Assembly (NCBI GenBank): GCA_029549705.1
Contig: JAKPIR010000247.1
Span: forward strand, 1-9,006
Direction: 5' to 3'
Source of the DNA: Pseudomonadota bacterium
GTDB lineage: Bacteria; Pseudomonadota; Gammaproteobacteria; Burkholderiales; Methylophilaceae
Length of the DNA: 9,006 bases
Shown: positions 1-7,394 of the stretch, in pieces
Layout of the letters: every line of letters begins with the position of its first letter
Numbering within the stretch: the first letter of the stretch is position 1
The notes under the pieces: generated by a model
What the model saw: the letters and a program-made list of their open reading frames with translations, nothing else
Told to the model about the DNA's origin: nothing
Database searches by the model: none
Made by a program: the position numbers and the translations under genes

Positions 1-17
1 GCCTTTATTTATAAGGC
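1..17 (-). terminator. Possible weak terminator hairpin after the polymerase gene (cut by window edge)
   Basis: Bases 1-5 (GCCTT) and 13-17 (AAGGC) are complementary and could form a 5-bp stem with a 7-base AT-rich loop, about 30 bases downstream of the polymerase stop codon on the minus strand. The stretch that would hold a U-run lies outside the window, so it cannot be judged as an intrinsic terminator. The stem is short and could be chance. Confidence 0.2.
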
Positions 18-48
18 TTATAGAGCATCGAAAAAGGTTGAGGCATCT

Positions 49-1275
49 TCAAGTATCGCCTTCAACTTTTAAATCAGGAATATGATTAAACGCAATGCGC
101 ATCGGTGCGTCTTTGAGCGCATCGTGTGCGCCACCAAAATAAATGGTGTTTTTGCCAAATTTCAAATTGAGCGTATCAATGGCCTTACTCAGTTTTTTCT
201 CATTTTCAAGCGGCTCAACTTGAAACAAATCACGTGCCACTTCTTCAGCCGTCAGCAATCCTGAAAAATTAACGCCCACCGCAAAAGGCTCATGCTGCGT
301 CTTTGGGTAATGCTGCAAAAAGGTTTCGAGCGCTTCAGTGAGCCTCAGCGTATTGTCGGTGGCCGAAATATCGCTTTCCATCTTCCAGCTTGGCGCATCG
401 CGAAACTTCACTTTCACGCTGATGTGTGAAGCCAGCAATTCATAGCTGCGCATACGCATGCAGGCTTTTTGCAGCAGTCGATGCAATACCGCCCTTGCAC
501 CCGCTTCATTGCGCTGCTCGGGCGGCATTACGTGCGAATGTCCTAAGCTGCTACGTGCATTTTTCACGTAATAAGGCTCTAGGCCGCGTAGCTTGTCATA
601 CATACGCTCACCTTCAATGCTACCCCACGCTGTTTGCAATTGCTGGCGATTGGCGGCGTATAACTGCTCCACCGTGGTAATTTTGTAGCGGTTTAACCGT
701 GCTTCCATTTGTTTGCCGATGCCGTTTAAATCACGCAGTTTTAAGTGAAATAGGCGCTGCGGCAACTCATGCTGTTCAATCAGCACGCAGCCGTCCGGCT
801 TTTGCATGTTCGATGCCGTTTTGGCCAAAAAAGTATTGGGTGCAATACCGATAGAACAGCGAATGTAATCAAAGCGTTTGCGAATCGCGCGTTTTATTTT
901 AGCAGCAAGTTTGAGTGCGTTTTCTGGCAGTTGCTGGCTACCGGTGAGTTTGCAGACCATTTCATCAATCGACAGCACTTTTTCAACGTGCGTGCAGCTT
1001 TCAACGATTTCAATTAACTCATGGTGCAAGGCCACGTACACGGGCGGTCGCGCTTGCACAAACACCATGTCGGGGCAAAGCTTGCGCGCGCCACGCACCC
1101 CCGTACCCGTTTTAACGCCAAACGCTTTGGCCTCGTAACTGGCCGCAATGCAACAGGTTGTCTCAGCCATCACCGCCACCACGCCCACAGGTTTACCGCG
1201 CAGTTCTGGCACAAGCTGCTGCTCAACCGAGGCAAAGTAAGAATTAAAGTCGACGTAGAGCGCGTTTAAAGCCAT
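49..1275 (-). CDS. Y-family translesion DNA polymerase (DinB/UmuC-like)
   Basis: This encodes a distributive, error-prone polymerase that copies past damaged template bases. From the ATG at 1275 it is 408 residues. The palm begins with VDFNSYFASVEQ: D9 is the first catalytic acid and F14 aligns with the DinB steric-gate Phe. SIDE at 102-105 supplies D104/E105. Helix-hairpin-helix residues NGIG follow at 184-187, and the little-finger domain starts near GHSHVMPPEQR (244-254). The tail (362-381, LSKAIDTLN..FGKNTIYFG) resembles the C-terminal segment of UmuC-like polymerases. N11 replaces the DinB Asp, as in UmuC. Where many relatives carry a QLxLF clamp motif, this one has ARDLF (347-351). An in-frame TTG at 1290 would add five residues; the ATG is preferred because it directly precedes the conserved palm strand, although neither start has a good ribosome site. 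No umuD-like gene or LexA box is visible nearby. Family assignment is secure; the exact subfamily is not. Confidence 0.93.
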   Translation of the reverse strand: MALNALYVDFNSYFASVEQQLVPELRGKPVGVVAVMAETTCCIAASYEAKAFGVKTGTGVRGARKLCPDMVFVQARPPVYVALHHELIEIVESCTHVEKVLSIDEMVCKLTGSQQLPENALKLAAKIKRAIRKRFDYIRCSIGIAPNTFLAKTASNMQKPDGCVLIEQHELPQRLFHLKLRDLNGIGKQMEARLNRYKITTVEQLYAANRQQLQTAWGSIEGERMYDKLRGLEPYYVKNARSSLGHSHVMPPEQRNEAGARAVLHRLLQKACMRMRSYELLASHISVKVKFRDAPSWKMESDISATDNTLRLTEALETFLQHYPKTQHEPFAVGVNFSGLLTAEEVARDLFQVEPLENEKKLSKAIDTLNLKFGKNTIYFGGAHDALKDAPMRIAFNHIPDLKVEGDT

Positions 1276-1352
1276 GCTAAAAAAATTCAAAAAAGTTGCA
1301 ATGTTTTAGATGTAAGATGGACTAACAATGATACGCTTGGGTCTCGCAATTG

Positions 1353-1366
1353 ATGAAACATTTCAT
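1353..1366. promoter_or_regulatory. Short perfect inverted repeat upstream of msrA
   Basis: ATGAAA (1353-1358) and TTTCAT (1361-1366) form a perfect 6-bp inverted repeat with a 2-base centre, about 24 bases before the msrA start. The outer flanks extend the symmetry imperfectly. It lies in the 114-base divergent spacer shared with the polymerase gene, a plausible place for an operator. No regulator is known for it, and AT-rich chance symmetry is a real alternative. Confidence 0.25.
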
Positions 1367-1378
1367 TGATGAATATTG

Positions 1379-1384
1379 AAAGGG
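1379..1384 (+). promoter_or_regulatory. Ribosome binding site deciding the msrA start
   Basis: AAAGGG sits 5 bases before the ATG at 1390. The upstream in-frame candidates (TTG 1366, ATG 1369) have no such purine run ahead of them, so translation most likely begins at 1390, which also places the family's conserved start (IAIFAGGCFW) at the N-terminus. Confidence 0.7.
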
Positions 1385-1389
1385 CAGTC

Positions 1390-1929
1390 ATGAATAACGA
1401 ACAAATCGCTATTTTTGCAGGCGGTTGCTTTTGGTGCACCGAACCCGTATTTAGCCAGCTACGTGGCGTAAGTAGCGTTGTATCTGGCTATATTGGTGGC
1501 CACACGATTAACCCGACTTATAAAAGCATTTGCAATGGCGATACTGGCCATGCCGAGGCGGTCAAAATTACTTTTGATGCCAGCCAAATCAGTTTTGAAA
1601 CGTTGCTTGAAGTGTTTTTTGTATCGCACGACCCCACTACACTCAATCGTCAGGGCAACGACATTGGCACACAATATCGCTCCGCAGTGTTTTGCCAAAA
1701 TCAGGCGCAAGTCGCGGCCGTAAAAAAAATCATTGCCGACTTCAACGAAGCCAATGTTTTTGGTGCACAAATTGTGACGCAAATCAATCATGCAGAAGTT
1801 TTTTATCCGGCTGAAGATTATCACCAAGATTATTTTGATAAAAACCCGGCAAATCCTTACTGTCTGGCAGTTGCCGCACCCAAGTCGGCAAAAATCCGTG
1901 CCAAGTTCGCGCAACTCATTAAAAATTAA
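1390..1929 (+). CDS. msrA: Peptide-methionine (S)-S-oxide reductase MsrA
   Basis: The enzyme reduces the S-epimer of methionine sulfoxide, free or in proteins, and is recycled by thioredoxin; it normally acts in the cytoplasm. The 179-residue protein is the usual size for a single-domain MsrA and has no signal peptide. GGCFWCTE (11-18) holds the nucleophile C13. E56 (GHAEAV), D91 and Y96 (DIGTQYRS) match the catalytic Glu, Asp and Tyr of E. coli MsrA at exactly the expected spacing from the nucleophile. HQDYF (145-149) is conserved, and C158 (NPYC) is a candidate resolving cysteine. The second cysteine C16, giving a CFWC motif in place of the commoner CFWG, marks a known subtype and offers another disulfide partner. 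It is transcribed divergently from the polymerase, and its stop codon overlaps that of the convergent corA. No MsrB gene is in the window. Confidence 0.97.
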   Translation: MNNEQIAIFAGGCFWCTEPVFSQLRGVSSVVSGYIGGHTINPTYKSICNGDTGHAEAVKITFDASQISFETLLEVFFVSHDPTTLNRQGNDIGTQYRSAVFCQNQAQVAAVKKIIADFNEANVFGAQIVTQINHAEVFYPAEDYHQDYFDKNPANPYCLAVAAPKSAKIRAKFAQLIKN

Positions 1930-3011
1930 GTTTTACTCCCTAGCCACTGCCTGCGCCAAAAAATCAAAATCATGACTAGCGCAATGCCAGACATGATACC
2001 AAGCGCCCACCAAAAGCCGTTGCGATCATCTATCCAAGGCATCCAGTGAAAGTTCATGCCAAAGATACCCGCAATGAGGGTAGCCGGCATAAAAAGCATA
2101 GCCACCACAGTTAAAGCGCGCACTTCCAAATTCACCCGCTGGCTGACGCTGGCCATATAAATATCCATCATGCCACTTAAACTATCGCGGATTGACTCCA
2201 GTGACTCAATAAAATTCACCGTGTGGTCATAGACATCGCGTAAGTACGGCACGGTACTTGGCTGAAAAAAACCGTGTTCATTGCGTGTCAAGCTATTAAC
2301 CACCTCTCGTAGCGGCCACACAGCACGGCGCAACTCAATACTGGCATGTTTTAATTGATGAATATTGTGCAGTTCTGCATTGGTGGGATTGGCTAATAGC
2401 GCTTCCTCCAGTGTTTCACTCGCGTCACTGACCGCTTCCAGCACACTAAAATAGCGGTCCACCACACTGTCTAATAAGGCATATGCCAAATAGTCTACGC
2501 CTTGCTCGCGTATATACGCATGACTGGCGCGCATACGCTCACGAATCGGTGCAAACGCACCGGTAGACCGCTCTTGAAAAGTCAGCAAAAAATGCTTGCC
2601 CAATATCATGCTAATTTGCTCAGAACTGACTGATAAACTTTCTGGATGATAATAAAAATGACGCGTTTCTAAAAAAACATAATCGCCAAATTCATCAATT
2701 TTAGGGCGCTGTTCGGTATTGAGAATATCCTCAATCACTAAAGGGTGCAGATTAAATAAATCCCCCAGTTTTTTAATCACATCAACATCATGCACGCCGT
2801 GTACGTTCAGCCATAGTTTTTTGCTTGGGTCATGTTTAAAATTGGCCAATTCACCAATGGCTAAATCAGCCTCAATAATACTGTCTGCATCATAAGTAAT
2901 TTGTGTAATCTTCACTGCATCAAAGTGCTTGACGTCAGCCTCTCCAACATACACCAGCGAACCCGGTGGCAGACCGATTTTTTTGTTGCGGATTTTTTTA
3001 TGTTTTCGCAT
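1926..3011 (-). CDS. corA: CorA-family magnesium/cobalt transport channel
   Basis: CorA is a homopentameric inner-membrane channel for Mg2+ (also Co2+ and Ni2+), with a large cytoplasmic domain and two C-terminal membrane helices. From the ATG at 3011 it is 361 residues. The soluble part contains PLVIEDILNTEQRPKIDEF (near 90-108) and the long stalk-helix region with DRYFSVLEAVSDASE (around 185-199), both typical of the family. TM1 is about 300-317 and ends at the signature GMN (318-320, in FGMNFHWMPW). TM2 is about 332-352, followed by a basic tail (WRRQW). A TTG at 3017 would add two residues; neither start has a clear Shine-Dalgarno. The gene begins only 15 bases after the second permease of the export operon on the same strand, so it is likely co-transcribed with it. 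Its stop overlaps the msrA stop. Function is firm; the co-transcription is inferred from spacing. Confidence 0.96.
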   Translation of the reverse strand: MRKHKKIRNKKIGLPPGSLVYVGEADVKHFDAVKITQITYDADSIIEADLAIGELANFKHDPSKKLWLNVHGVHDVDVIKKLGDLFNLHPLVIEDILNTEQRPKIDEFGDYVFLETRHFYYHPESLSVSSEQISMILGKHFLLTFQERSTGAFAPIRERMRASHAYIREQGVDYLAYALLDSVVDRYFSVLEAVSDASETLEEALLANPTNAELHNIHQLKHASIELRRAVWPLREVVNSLTRNEHGFFQPSTVPYLRDVYDHTVNFIESLESIRDSLSGMMDIYMASVSQRVNLEVRALTVVAMLFMPATLIAGIFGMNFHWMPWIDDRNGFWWALGIMSGIALVMILIFWRRQWLGSKT

Positions 3012-3026
3012 GGGCAATATAATAAC

Positions 3027-4229
3027 TTATTCTGCACGCAATGCGTCAATTGGGTCTAAGCGAGAGGCGCTAACGGCTGGCAACACCCCTGCTAGCAAGC
3101 CAATCACACCTGAAACTACCAACGCAACTGCCGCAAAACGCCAAGGCGTGTGTACTGGAAAGCTTGGTATGAGCAGATGCAATAGTTGCGCCAACCCTAT
3201 ACCAAACAGTAGACCCATCACACCACCAAGCACCGCCAAAATAACGGATTCACTTAAAAACAAGCCCAGAATTGTGCGCCGACGCGCGCCTAACGCGACC
3301 AACAGCCCAATTTCGTTGGTACGTTCTGTCACTGAAATCGTCATGATGGTAACAATACCCACACTGCCCACCAGCAACGAAATACCGCCCAGCGCGCCTA
3401 CAGCCATTGTGAGAATGTTCAGGATATTTGAAAGCGTTTTCAGCATATCTTCTTGGGTAGTAATCGTAAAATCTTCGCGGCCATGGCGTAATTTCAATCG
3501 CTGCTTGACGGCCTCTGCCACTGCGGCAGACGAAGCACCTTCCTTATACAGCACATGAATTTCCATTAAGCCCTCACGGTTATATAACTCCAAAGCGCGT
3601 TCAGCAGGAATATAAGCAGTGTCATCTAAGTCAACACCAAGAAACTGGCCTTTTGGCGCTAGAACACCAATCACCCTAAAATGCAGACCACCGATGCGCA
3701 CCCGCGCACCGAGCGGGTTTTCAGTACCAAATAATTCTTTACGAAGCTTACTGCCCAACACCACAAAAGCGCGCGAACTTCCTGCCCCTTCAGCAGGCAA
3801 AAAACTGCCTGTTTGCACCTTAGCACTGAACACATGCATAAAATCTGCATCCACGCCGTAGATTGTGCTGCGCCGTAACCGACCGTTCGCTTCAACTTCA
3901 GAATTGCCCCACACTGTTGGGCTGGCACCCGTGACATTGGGCAGTTTTTTAAGCGCGTTGGCGTCTTCCATGGTGAGTAAGCGCGCGGTAGTGGGGAAGC
4001 CCGTTGGCGGCTGACCGCCTGTTTTCACTTTGCCCGGTGAAATGCCGACAACATTGGTGCCAAACTGGGTGAACTCTTTTAACACAAACTGATGCACACC
4101 CTCGCCAATCGAGGTGAGTAAAATCACTGCGGCAATACCCACTGCAATGCCTAACAACGTCAAAAAGCTACGTAAACGGTGCGAGATAATCGCTTGCAGG
4201 GCAAATCGGCCAGCATCAGCTAACAACAT
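3027..4229 (-). CDS. MacB/FtsX-type ABC transporter permease (second of a pair)
   Basis: This is an inner-membrane permease of the MacB class, which uses ATP hydrolysis to move a periplasmic domain and drive substrates through an adaptor and outer membrane channel. The 400 residues follow the standard plan: TM1 at about 22-41, a large periplasmic MacB core domain at about 45-265, then TM2 (about 270-298), TM3 (323-350) and TM4 (363-385). TERTNEIGLLVALGA (301-315) is the cytoplasmic segment that contacts the ATPase. The C-terminus, PAVSASRLDPIDALRAE, is the classic family ending. Unlike E. coli MacB there is no fused ATPase domain; that is a separate gene upstream. It starts 3 bases after the stop of a paralogous permease, suggesting translational coupling and a heterodimer. 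Substrate is unknown. Confidence 0.93.
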   Translation of the reverse strand: MLLADAGRFALQAIISHRLRSFLTLLGIAVGIAAVILLTSIGEGVHQFVLKEFTQFGTNVVGISPGKVKTGGQPPTGFPTTARLLTMEDANALKKLPNVTGASPTVWGNSEVEANGRLRRSTIYGVDADFMHVFSAKVQTGSFLPAEGAGSSRAFVVLGSKLRKELFGTENPLGARVRIGGLHFRVIGVLAPKGQFLGVDLDDTAYIPAERALELYNREGLMEIHVLYKEGASSAAVAEAVKQRLKLRHGREDFTITTQEDMLKTLSNILNILTMAVGALGGISLLVGSVGIVTIMTISVTERTNEIGLLVALGARRRTILGLFLSESVILAVLGGVMGLLFGIGLAQLLHLLIPSFPVHTPWRFAAVALVVSGVIGLLAGVLPAVSASRLDPIDALRAE

Positions 4230-4232
4230 GAT

Positions 4233-5441
4233 TTATCGCTTAGAAAGGGCTTGTATCGGGTCAAGCCGCGCGGCACGGCGCGCAGGCATCACACCGAACA
4301 CCAAGCCAGAAATGATTGCTGTGGCTAAGCCAGCCAGCACGGCCCATAACGGCGGATAAGCGGGAAAGGTAGGGTACAGTTGGCGTAATACAGCCGCCCC
4401 CGCGTACCCCAAGCCAACGCCAACCACCGCACCAGACAAGGACAACAAAATCGCCTCCACCATAAATAACTGTCGCACCGCAGAGGAAGTCGCACCAAGC
4501 GCTTTGAGCAGGCCAATTTCGCCCGTGCGCTGCGTCACGGATACCAGCATCACATTCATTACCAAAATGCCCGCGACCGCTAAGCTGATTGCCGCAATAC
4601 CCGCAACCCCCAATGTGAGTACATTCAGAATTTTATCGAAGGTTTCCAAAATCGCATCTTGCGTAATCACCGTCACATCTTCTTCACCATCATGACGCTG
4701 AGTGATTGTTTTGAGTACCCGTGCTTTGGCCTCATCAATTTGCTCACGGCTACCGACTTCGACCAAAATTCGAAACAGGGTATTGCTGTTCAACATGGCT
4801 TGCGCCGTGGCCACCGGCACAATCAGCAGTTCATCCGTGGTCATGCCCATGCCCTGCCCGCCTTCAGCTAAAACACCAACGACGCGTAGCCTTCTGTCGC
4901 CCACCCGCACGGTTTTGCCTAGGGGATTTTCTGCGCCAAATATTTCGCGGCGAATCACCGCCCCCAGCACCACCTCAGCCGAACCACGCCCCACTTCATC
5001 TTTAGAAAGAAATCGTCCAAGCCCAACCTTCATTTGCCGCACTTTGATGTACTCATCATTGGTACCCAGCAGCATGGCTTCGCGCAACTTTCCTGCGGCG
5101 TTAATTTCGGTGGTGGCCACCAAAATTGGTGCGATACGTTTCACTGACGGCAGCTTGAGCAATGCTTCGGCATCCTCTACGGTTAGGTCGCGCGGCGTAC
5201 TTGTGACCAGATTTGCTGGGTTAAACCCGCGCGTTTCTGAACGGCCTGGCAAGACAATCACCAAGTTTGTACCAATCGCAGAAAATTGGTCCACGACATA
5301 ACGCCGCGCGCCATCGCCCAAGGCGGTGAGCATCACCACCGCTGCCACGCCAATCGACATTGCCAGTACCAGCAAGCCTGCACGCAATGGTGCGGCGGTA
5401 GCGGCATTGGTCGCAAAACGAAAAGTGTCAGTAACTTTCAA
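4233..5441 (-). CDS. MacB/FtsX-type ABC transporter permease (first of a pair)
   Basis: This is a paralogue of the next gene and probably its heterodimer partner in the same exporter. The 402 residues show TM1 at about 22-41, a periplasmic core domain including LTVEDAEALLKLPSVKRIAP (86-105), and three C-terminal membrane helices at about 272-300, 324-352 and 365-386. TQRTGEIGLLKALGA (303-317) is the ATPase-coupling segment, and PARRAARLDPIQAL (386-399) closes the protein as in MacB. I chose the TTG at 5441 over an in-frame TTG at 5447 because AAAGGA (5449-5454) is 7 bases from the former and 1 base from the latter; the next ATG would delete the start of TM1. It lies 45 bases after the ATPase stop and 3 bases before the second permease. 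Role in export is inferred from family; the cargo cannot be read from sequence. Confidence 0.93.
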   Translation of the reverse strand: MKVTDTFRFATNAATAAPLRAGLLVLAMSIGVAAVVMLTALGDGARRYVVDQFSAIGTNLVIVLPGRSETRGFNPANLVTSTPRDLTVEDAEALLKLPSVKRIAPILVATTEINAAGKLREAMLLGTNDEYIKVRQMKVGLGRFLSKDEVGRGSAEVVLGAVIRREIFGAENPLGKTVRVGDRRLRVVGVLAEGGQGMGMTTDELLIVPVATAQAMLNSNTLFRILVEVGSREQIDEAKARVLKTITQRHDGEEDVTVITQDAILETFDKILNVLTLGVAGIAAISLAVAGILVMNVMLVSVTQRTGEIGLLKALGATSSAVRQLFMVEAILLSLSGAVVGVGLGYAGAAVLRQLYPTFPAYPPLWAVLAGLATAIISGLVFGVMPARRAARLDPIQALSKR

Positions 5442-5448
5442 GGTCAAA

Positions 5449-5454
5449 TCCTTT
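5449..5454 (-). promoter_or_regulatory. Ribosome binding site selecting a TTG start
   Basis: On the minus strand AAAGGA lies 7 bases before TTG at 5441-5439, an ideal spacing. The alternative TTG two codons earlier is 1 base away, too close for use. This is the clearest Shine-Dalgarno in the export operon and supports a rare start codon for the first permease. Confidence 0.7.
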
Positions 5455-5486
5455 ATGATTTAACTTGAAGATTGGAAGTGAGTCGT

Positions 5487-6215
5487 TCATGGCGCATCAT
5501 TTGGCACAACAGCGCCATTTGTCACATCACGCGCAATGCCGCCATCCACCATTCTGATTTGCCGGCGTGCCCGCGCACCCAACGTTTGGTCATGCGTCAC
5601 CACAATTAGCGTCATGCCTTGTGCATTGAGTTTTTCAAGTAGTTTCACAACTTCTTCACCAGTGACGCGGTCAAGATTGCCTGTTGGCTCATCCGCCAGC
5701 AACACTGCCGGGCGTAAAATCGTGGCTCGTGCAATGGCCACCCGCTGACGCTGTCCGCCTGAAAGTTCATTCGGTCTATGGTTGGCTCTGTCAGTCAAAC
5801 CATATTCTTGCAGTGCCTGCGACACCCGCTTGGCGCGCTCGGTTTTTGAAAAGCCGGCAAGCACTAAAGGTAACTCGATATTTGCGGCGGCAGATAAGCG
5901 CGGGACTAAATGAAAACTCTGAAAAATAAAGCCAATCCGTTCACTACGCACTGCGGCAAGCTCATCCGCACCTAATGTCGTCACATCGCGGCCTTCTAAC
6001 ATGTACGTGCCTTCATCGGGGCGGTCAAGCAAGCCAATTAAATTCAGCAAGGTGGATTTTCCAGAGCCGGAAGGCCCCATCACGGCAATGTATTCGCCGT
6101 GCGCAATCGTCAAATTTACATCGCATAGCGCGTGTACTTTGCTATCACCTAAATAAAACGTACGGTTGATGCCATGCAGAGAAACTAAGGTTGAAGTCGG
6201 GCTTTCGTCTGACAT
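5487..6215 (-). CDS. ABC transporter ATP-binding protein, MacB/LolD type
   Basis: This is the cytoplasmic ATPase that powers the two adjacent permeases. The 242-residue single domain contains every hallmark: Walker A GPSGSGKST (47-55), Q-loop Gln99 (FIFQSFHL), the signature LSGGQRQRVAIARA (151-164), Walker B VLLADEPTGNLD (171-182) with catalytic E176, and H-loop H208 (VVTHD). The DEPTGNLD form and length match the LolD/MacB/FtsE branch, which partners with FtsX-fold permeases and acts by mechanotransmission rather than by classical transmembrane substrate translocation. The ATG at 6215 is 6 bases after the adaptor gene stop; the permease gene follows after 45 bases. LolD itself is less likely because the partners are a MacA-like adaptor and MacB-like permeases rather than LolC/LolE. 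Confidence 0.96.
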   Translation of the reverse strand: MSDESPTSTLVSLHGINRTFYLGDSKVHALCDVNLTIAHGEYIAVMGPSGSGKSTLLNLIGLLDRPDEGTYMLEGRDVTTLGADELAAVRSERIGFIFQSFHLVPRLSAAANIELPLVLAGFSKTERAKRVSQALQEYGLTDRANHRPNELSGGQRQRVAIARATILRPAVLLADEPTGNLDRVTGEEVVKLLEKLNAQGMTLIVVTHDQTLGARARRQIRMVDGGIARDVTNGAVVPNDAP

Positions 6216-6221
6216 AAACGA

Positions 6222-7394
6222 TTATTTCGCCTTGATTTTATTGGTAGCGGCATCGCTGCCATTTTCAGGCACTACTTTGATGCCGGCTTTTACGCCCTCG
6301 CGCTCAAGGGATGTCACAATGCGGTCACCCGCTTTTAGGCCTTCCAGCACCTCGGTGTACTCCCAATTGGTGATGCCGGTTTTAATGGCACGCTCTTCCA
6401 GCATTTGCTTGGCTGGCTGATACACCAGCACCTTGTTACCTTCTAACAAGGCGGTGGTTGGCACGCGCAAAGTATCTTCGCGGCTTTCCAGCACAATCTC
6501 AACATCGGCGCTGTAACCCACTAGCAGCTTTTTACCGTCTTCAGGATGATCTAACGACACTTCCACATCTACGGTACGTGCTTGTTTTTCAACCGCCACC
6601 ACATAGAGCGCCACGCGTTTTACATGGCCTTTTAACGGCTGATTCGGCAATGCGTCCAAAGAAACCCGCGCCGCTTGGCCAATATGAATTTTTGGTGCAT
6701 CTACTTCATCCATCGGCGCTTCAATATACAGACAAGAGTCATCTATCAAATCAATGGCGGGCGGTGTGGCAACACCGGGCGGTGATGGCGTGGTATATTC
6801 ACCCAGTTCACCGACAATATCCGCCACAATGCCATCAAATGGCGCAACTAAAACTGTGCGGTTTTGCTCTACCTGCGTTACTTTTACGCGCGCTTGTGCC
6901 TGATTCACATCAGCGCGCGCAGCATCGCACGCCGCGCGGCGCGCTTGCGCCTCATAACGCGATTTTTCTTCACCGCTTTTTGAAATAAAGCCCTTCGCAC
7001 GTAGCTCGGCCATGCGCCCGGCCTCACGCTCGGCGTTTTCTGCCATGGCACACGCCTCGGCAATGCGCTTTTTACTGCTGGTTACTTGGGCCAGTGCCAA
7101 GTTACCTTGCGCTTGCTGGTCGTCGTTCCACAAGCGCAACAGCACTTGGCCTTTTTTAACGTGATCGCCCTTTTTAACACCCAAAAACGCTATGCGCCCG
7201 CCGCTGATGGGCGACAGCCTTGTGCGCAAACAAGCCTCTACACTGCCGGCGCGCGTATTGGCCACACTGGCCTCCACCTTGCCACGCCCCACTTCAACCA
7301 AGGTAACCGTAATCGGCTTTGGGCGTGTAAACCACCAAAATGCAGTGCCAATACTGGCGATGACGAAAAGAACAATCAGAATGCGACGTATCAT
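6222..7394 (-). CDS. MacA/HlyD-family periplasmic adaptor (membrane fusion protein)
   Basis: This adaptor bridges the inner-membrane permeases and an outer membrane channel such as TolC. The 390 residues begin with a basic N-terminus and one membrane helix (about 4-22, ILIVLFVIASIGTAFWWF), so the protein is probably anchored with its body in the periplasm. The first half of the lipoyl domain is at about 60-90 (VKKGDHVKKGQVLLRL), a long alpha-hairpin at about 92-175, the second lipoyl half at 180-200 (LVAPFDGIVADIVGELGEY), then beta-barrel and membrane-proximal domains to about 375. C115 and C156 sit on opposite arms of the hairpin at nearly equal distances from its tip. The ATG at 7394 immediately precedes the anchor; no strong Shine-Dalgarno is seen. 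It is the first gene of the export operon, and no outer membrane partner gene is in the window. Confidence 0.93.
   Translation of the reverse strand: MIRRILIVLFVIASIGTAFWWFTRPKPITVTLVEVGRGKVEASVANTRAGSVEACLRTRLSPISGGRIAFLGVKKGDHVKKGQVLLRLWNDDQQAQGNLALAQVTSSKKRIAEACAMAENAEREAGRMAELRAKGFISKSGEEKSRYEAQARRAACDAARADVNQAQARVKVTQVEQNRTVLVAPFDGIVADIVGELGEYTTPSPPGVATPPAIDLIDDSCLYIEAPMDEVDAPKIHIGQAARVSLDALPNQPLKGHVKRVALYVVAVEKQARTVDVEVSLDHPEDGKKLLVGYSADVEIVLESREDTLRVPTTALLEGNKVLVYQPAKQMLEERAIKTGITNWEYTEVLEGLKAGDRIVTSLEREGVKAGIKVVPENGSDAATNKIKAK

Noticed and set aside
1459..1914. Minus-strand open frame (151 codons) inside msrA
   Set aside because: The opposite strand encodes a complete MsrA with all catalytic residues, so this is a shadow.
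2929..3558. Long open frame (209 codons) on the plus strand opposite corA and the second permease
   Set aside because: It is antisense to two well-recognised genes, is rich in Pro/Ser/Thr/Ala/Arg as expected of a shadow frame, and shows no domain or ribosome site.
4702..5301. Long open frame (199 codons) on the plus strand opposite the first permease
   Set aside because: It is the antisense shadow of a conserved permease; its composition is low-complexity Ser/Arg/Pro/Thr with no recognisable motif.
6458..6988. Plus-strand open frame (176 codons) opposite the adaptor gene
   Set aside because: It is antisense to a clearly coding adaptor and its His/Pro/Arg-rich translation has no family resemblance.
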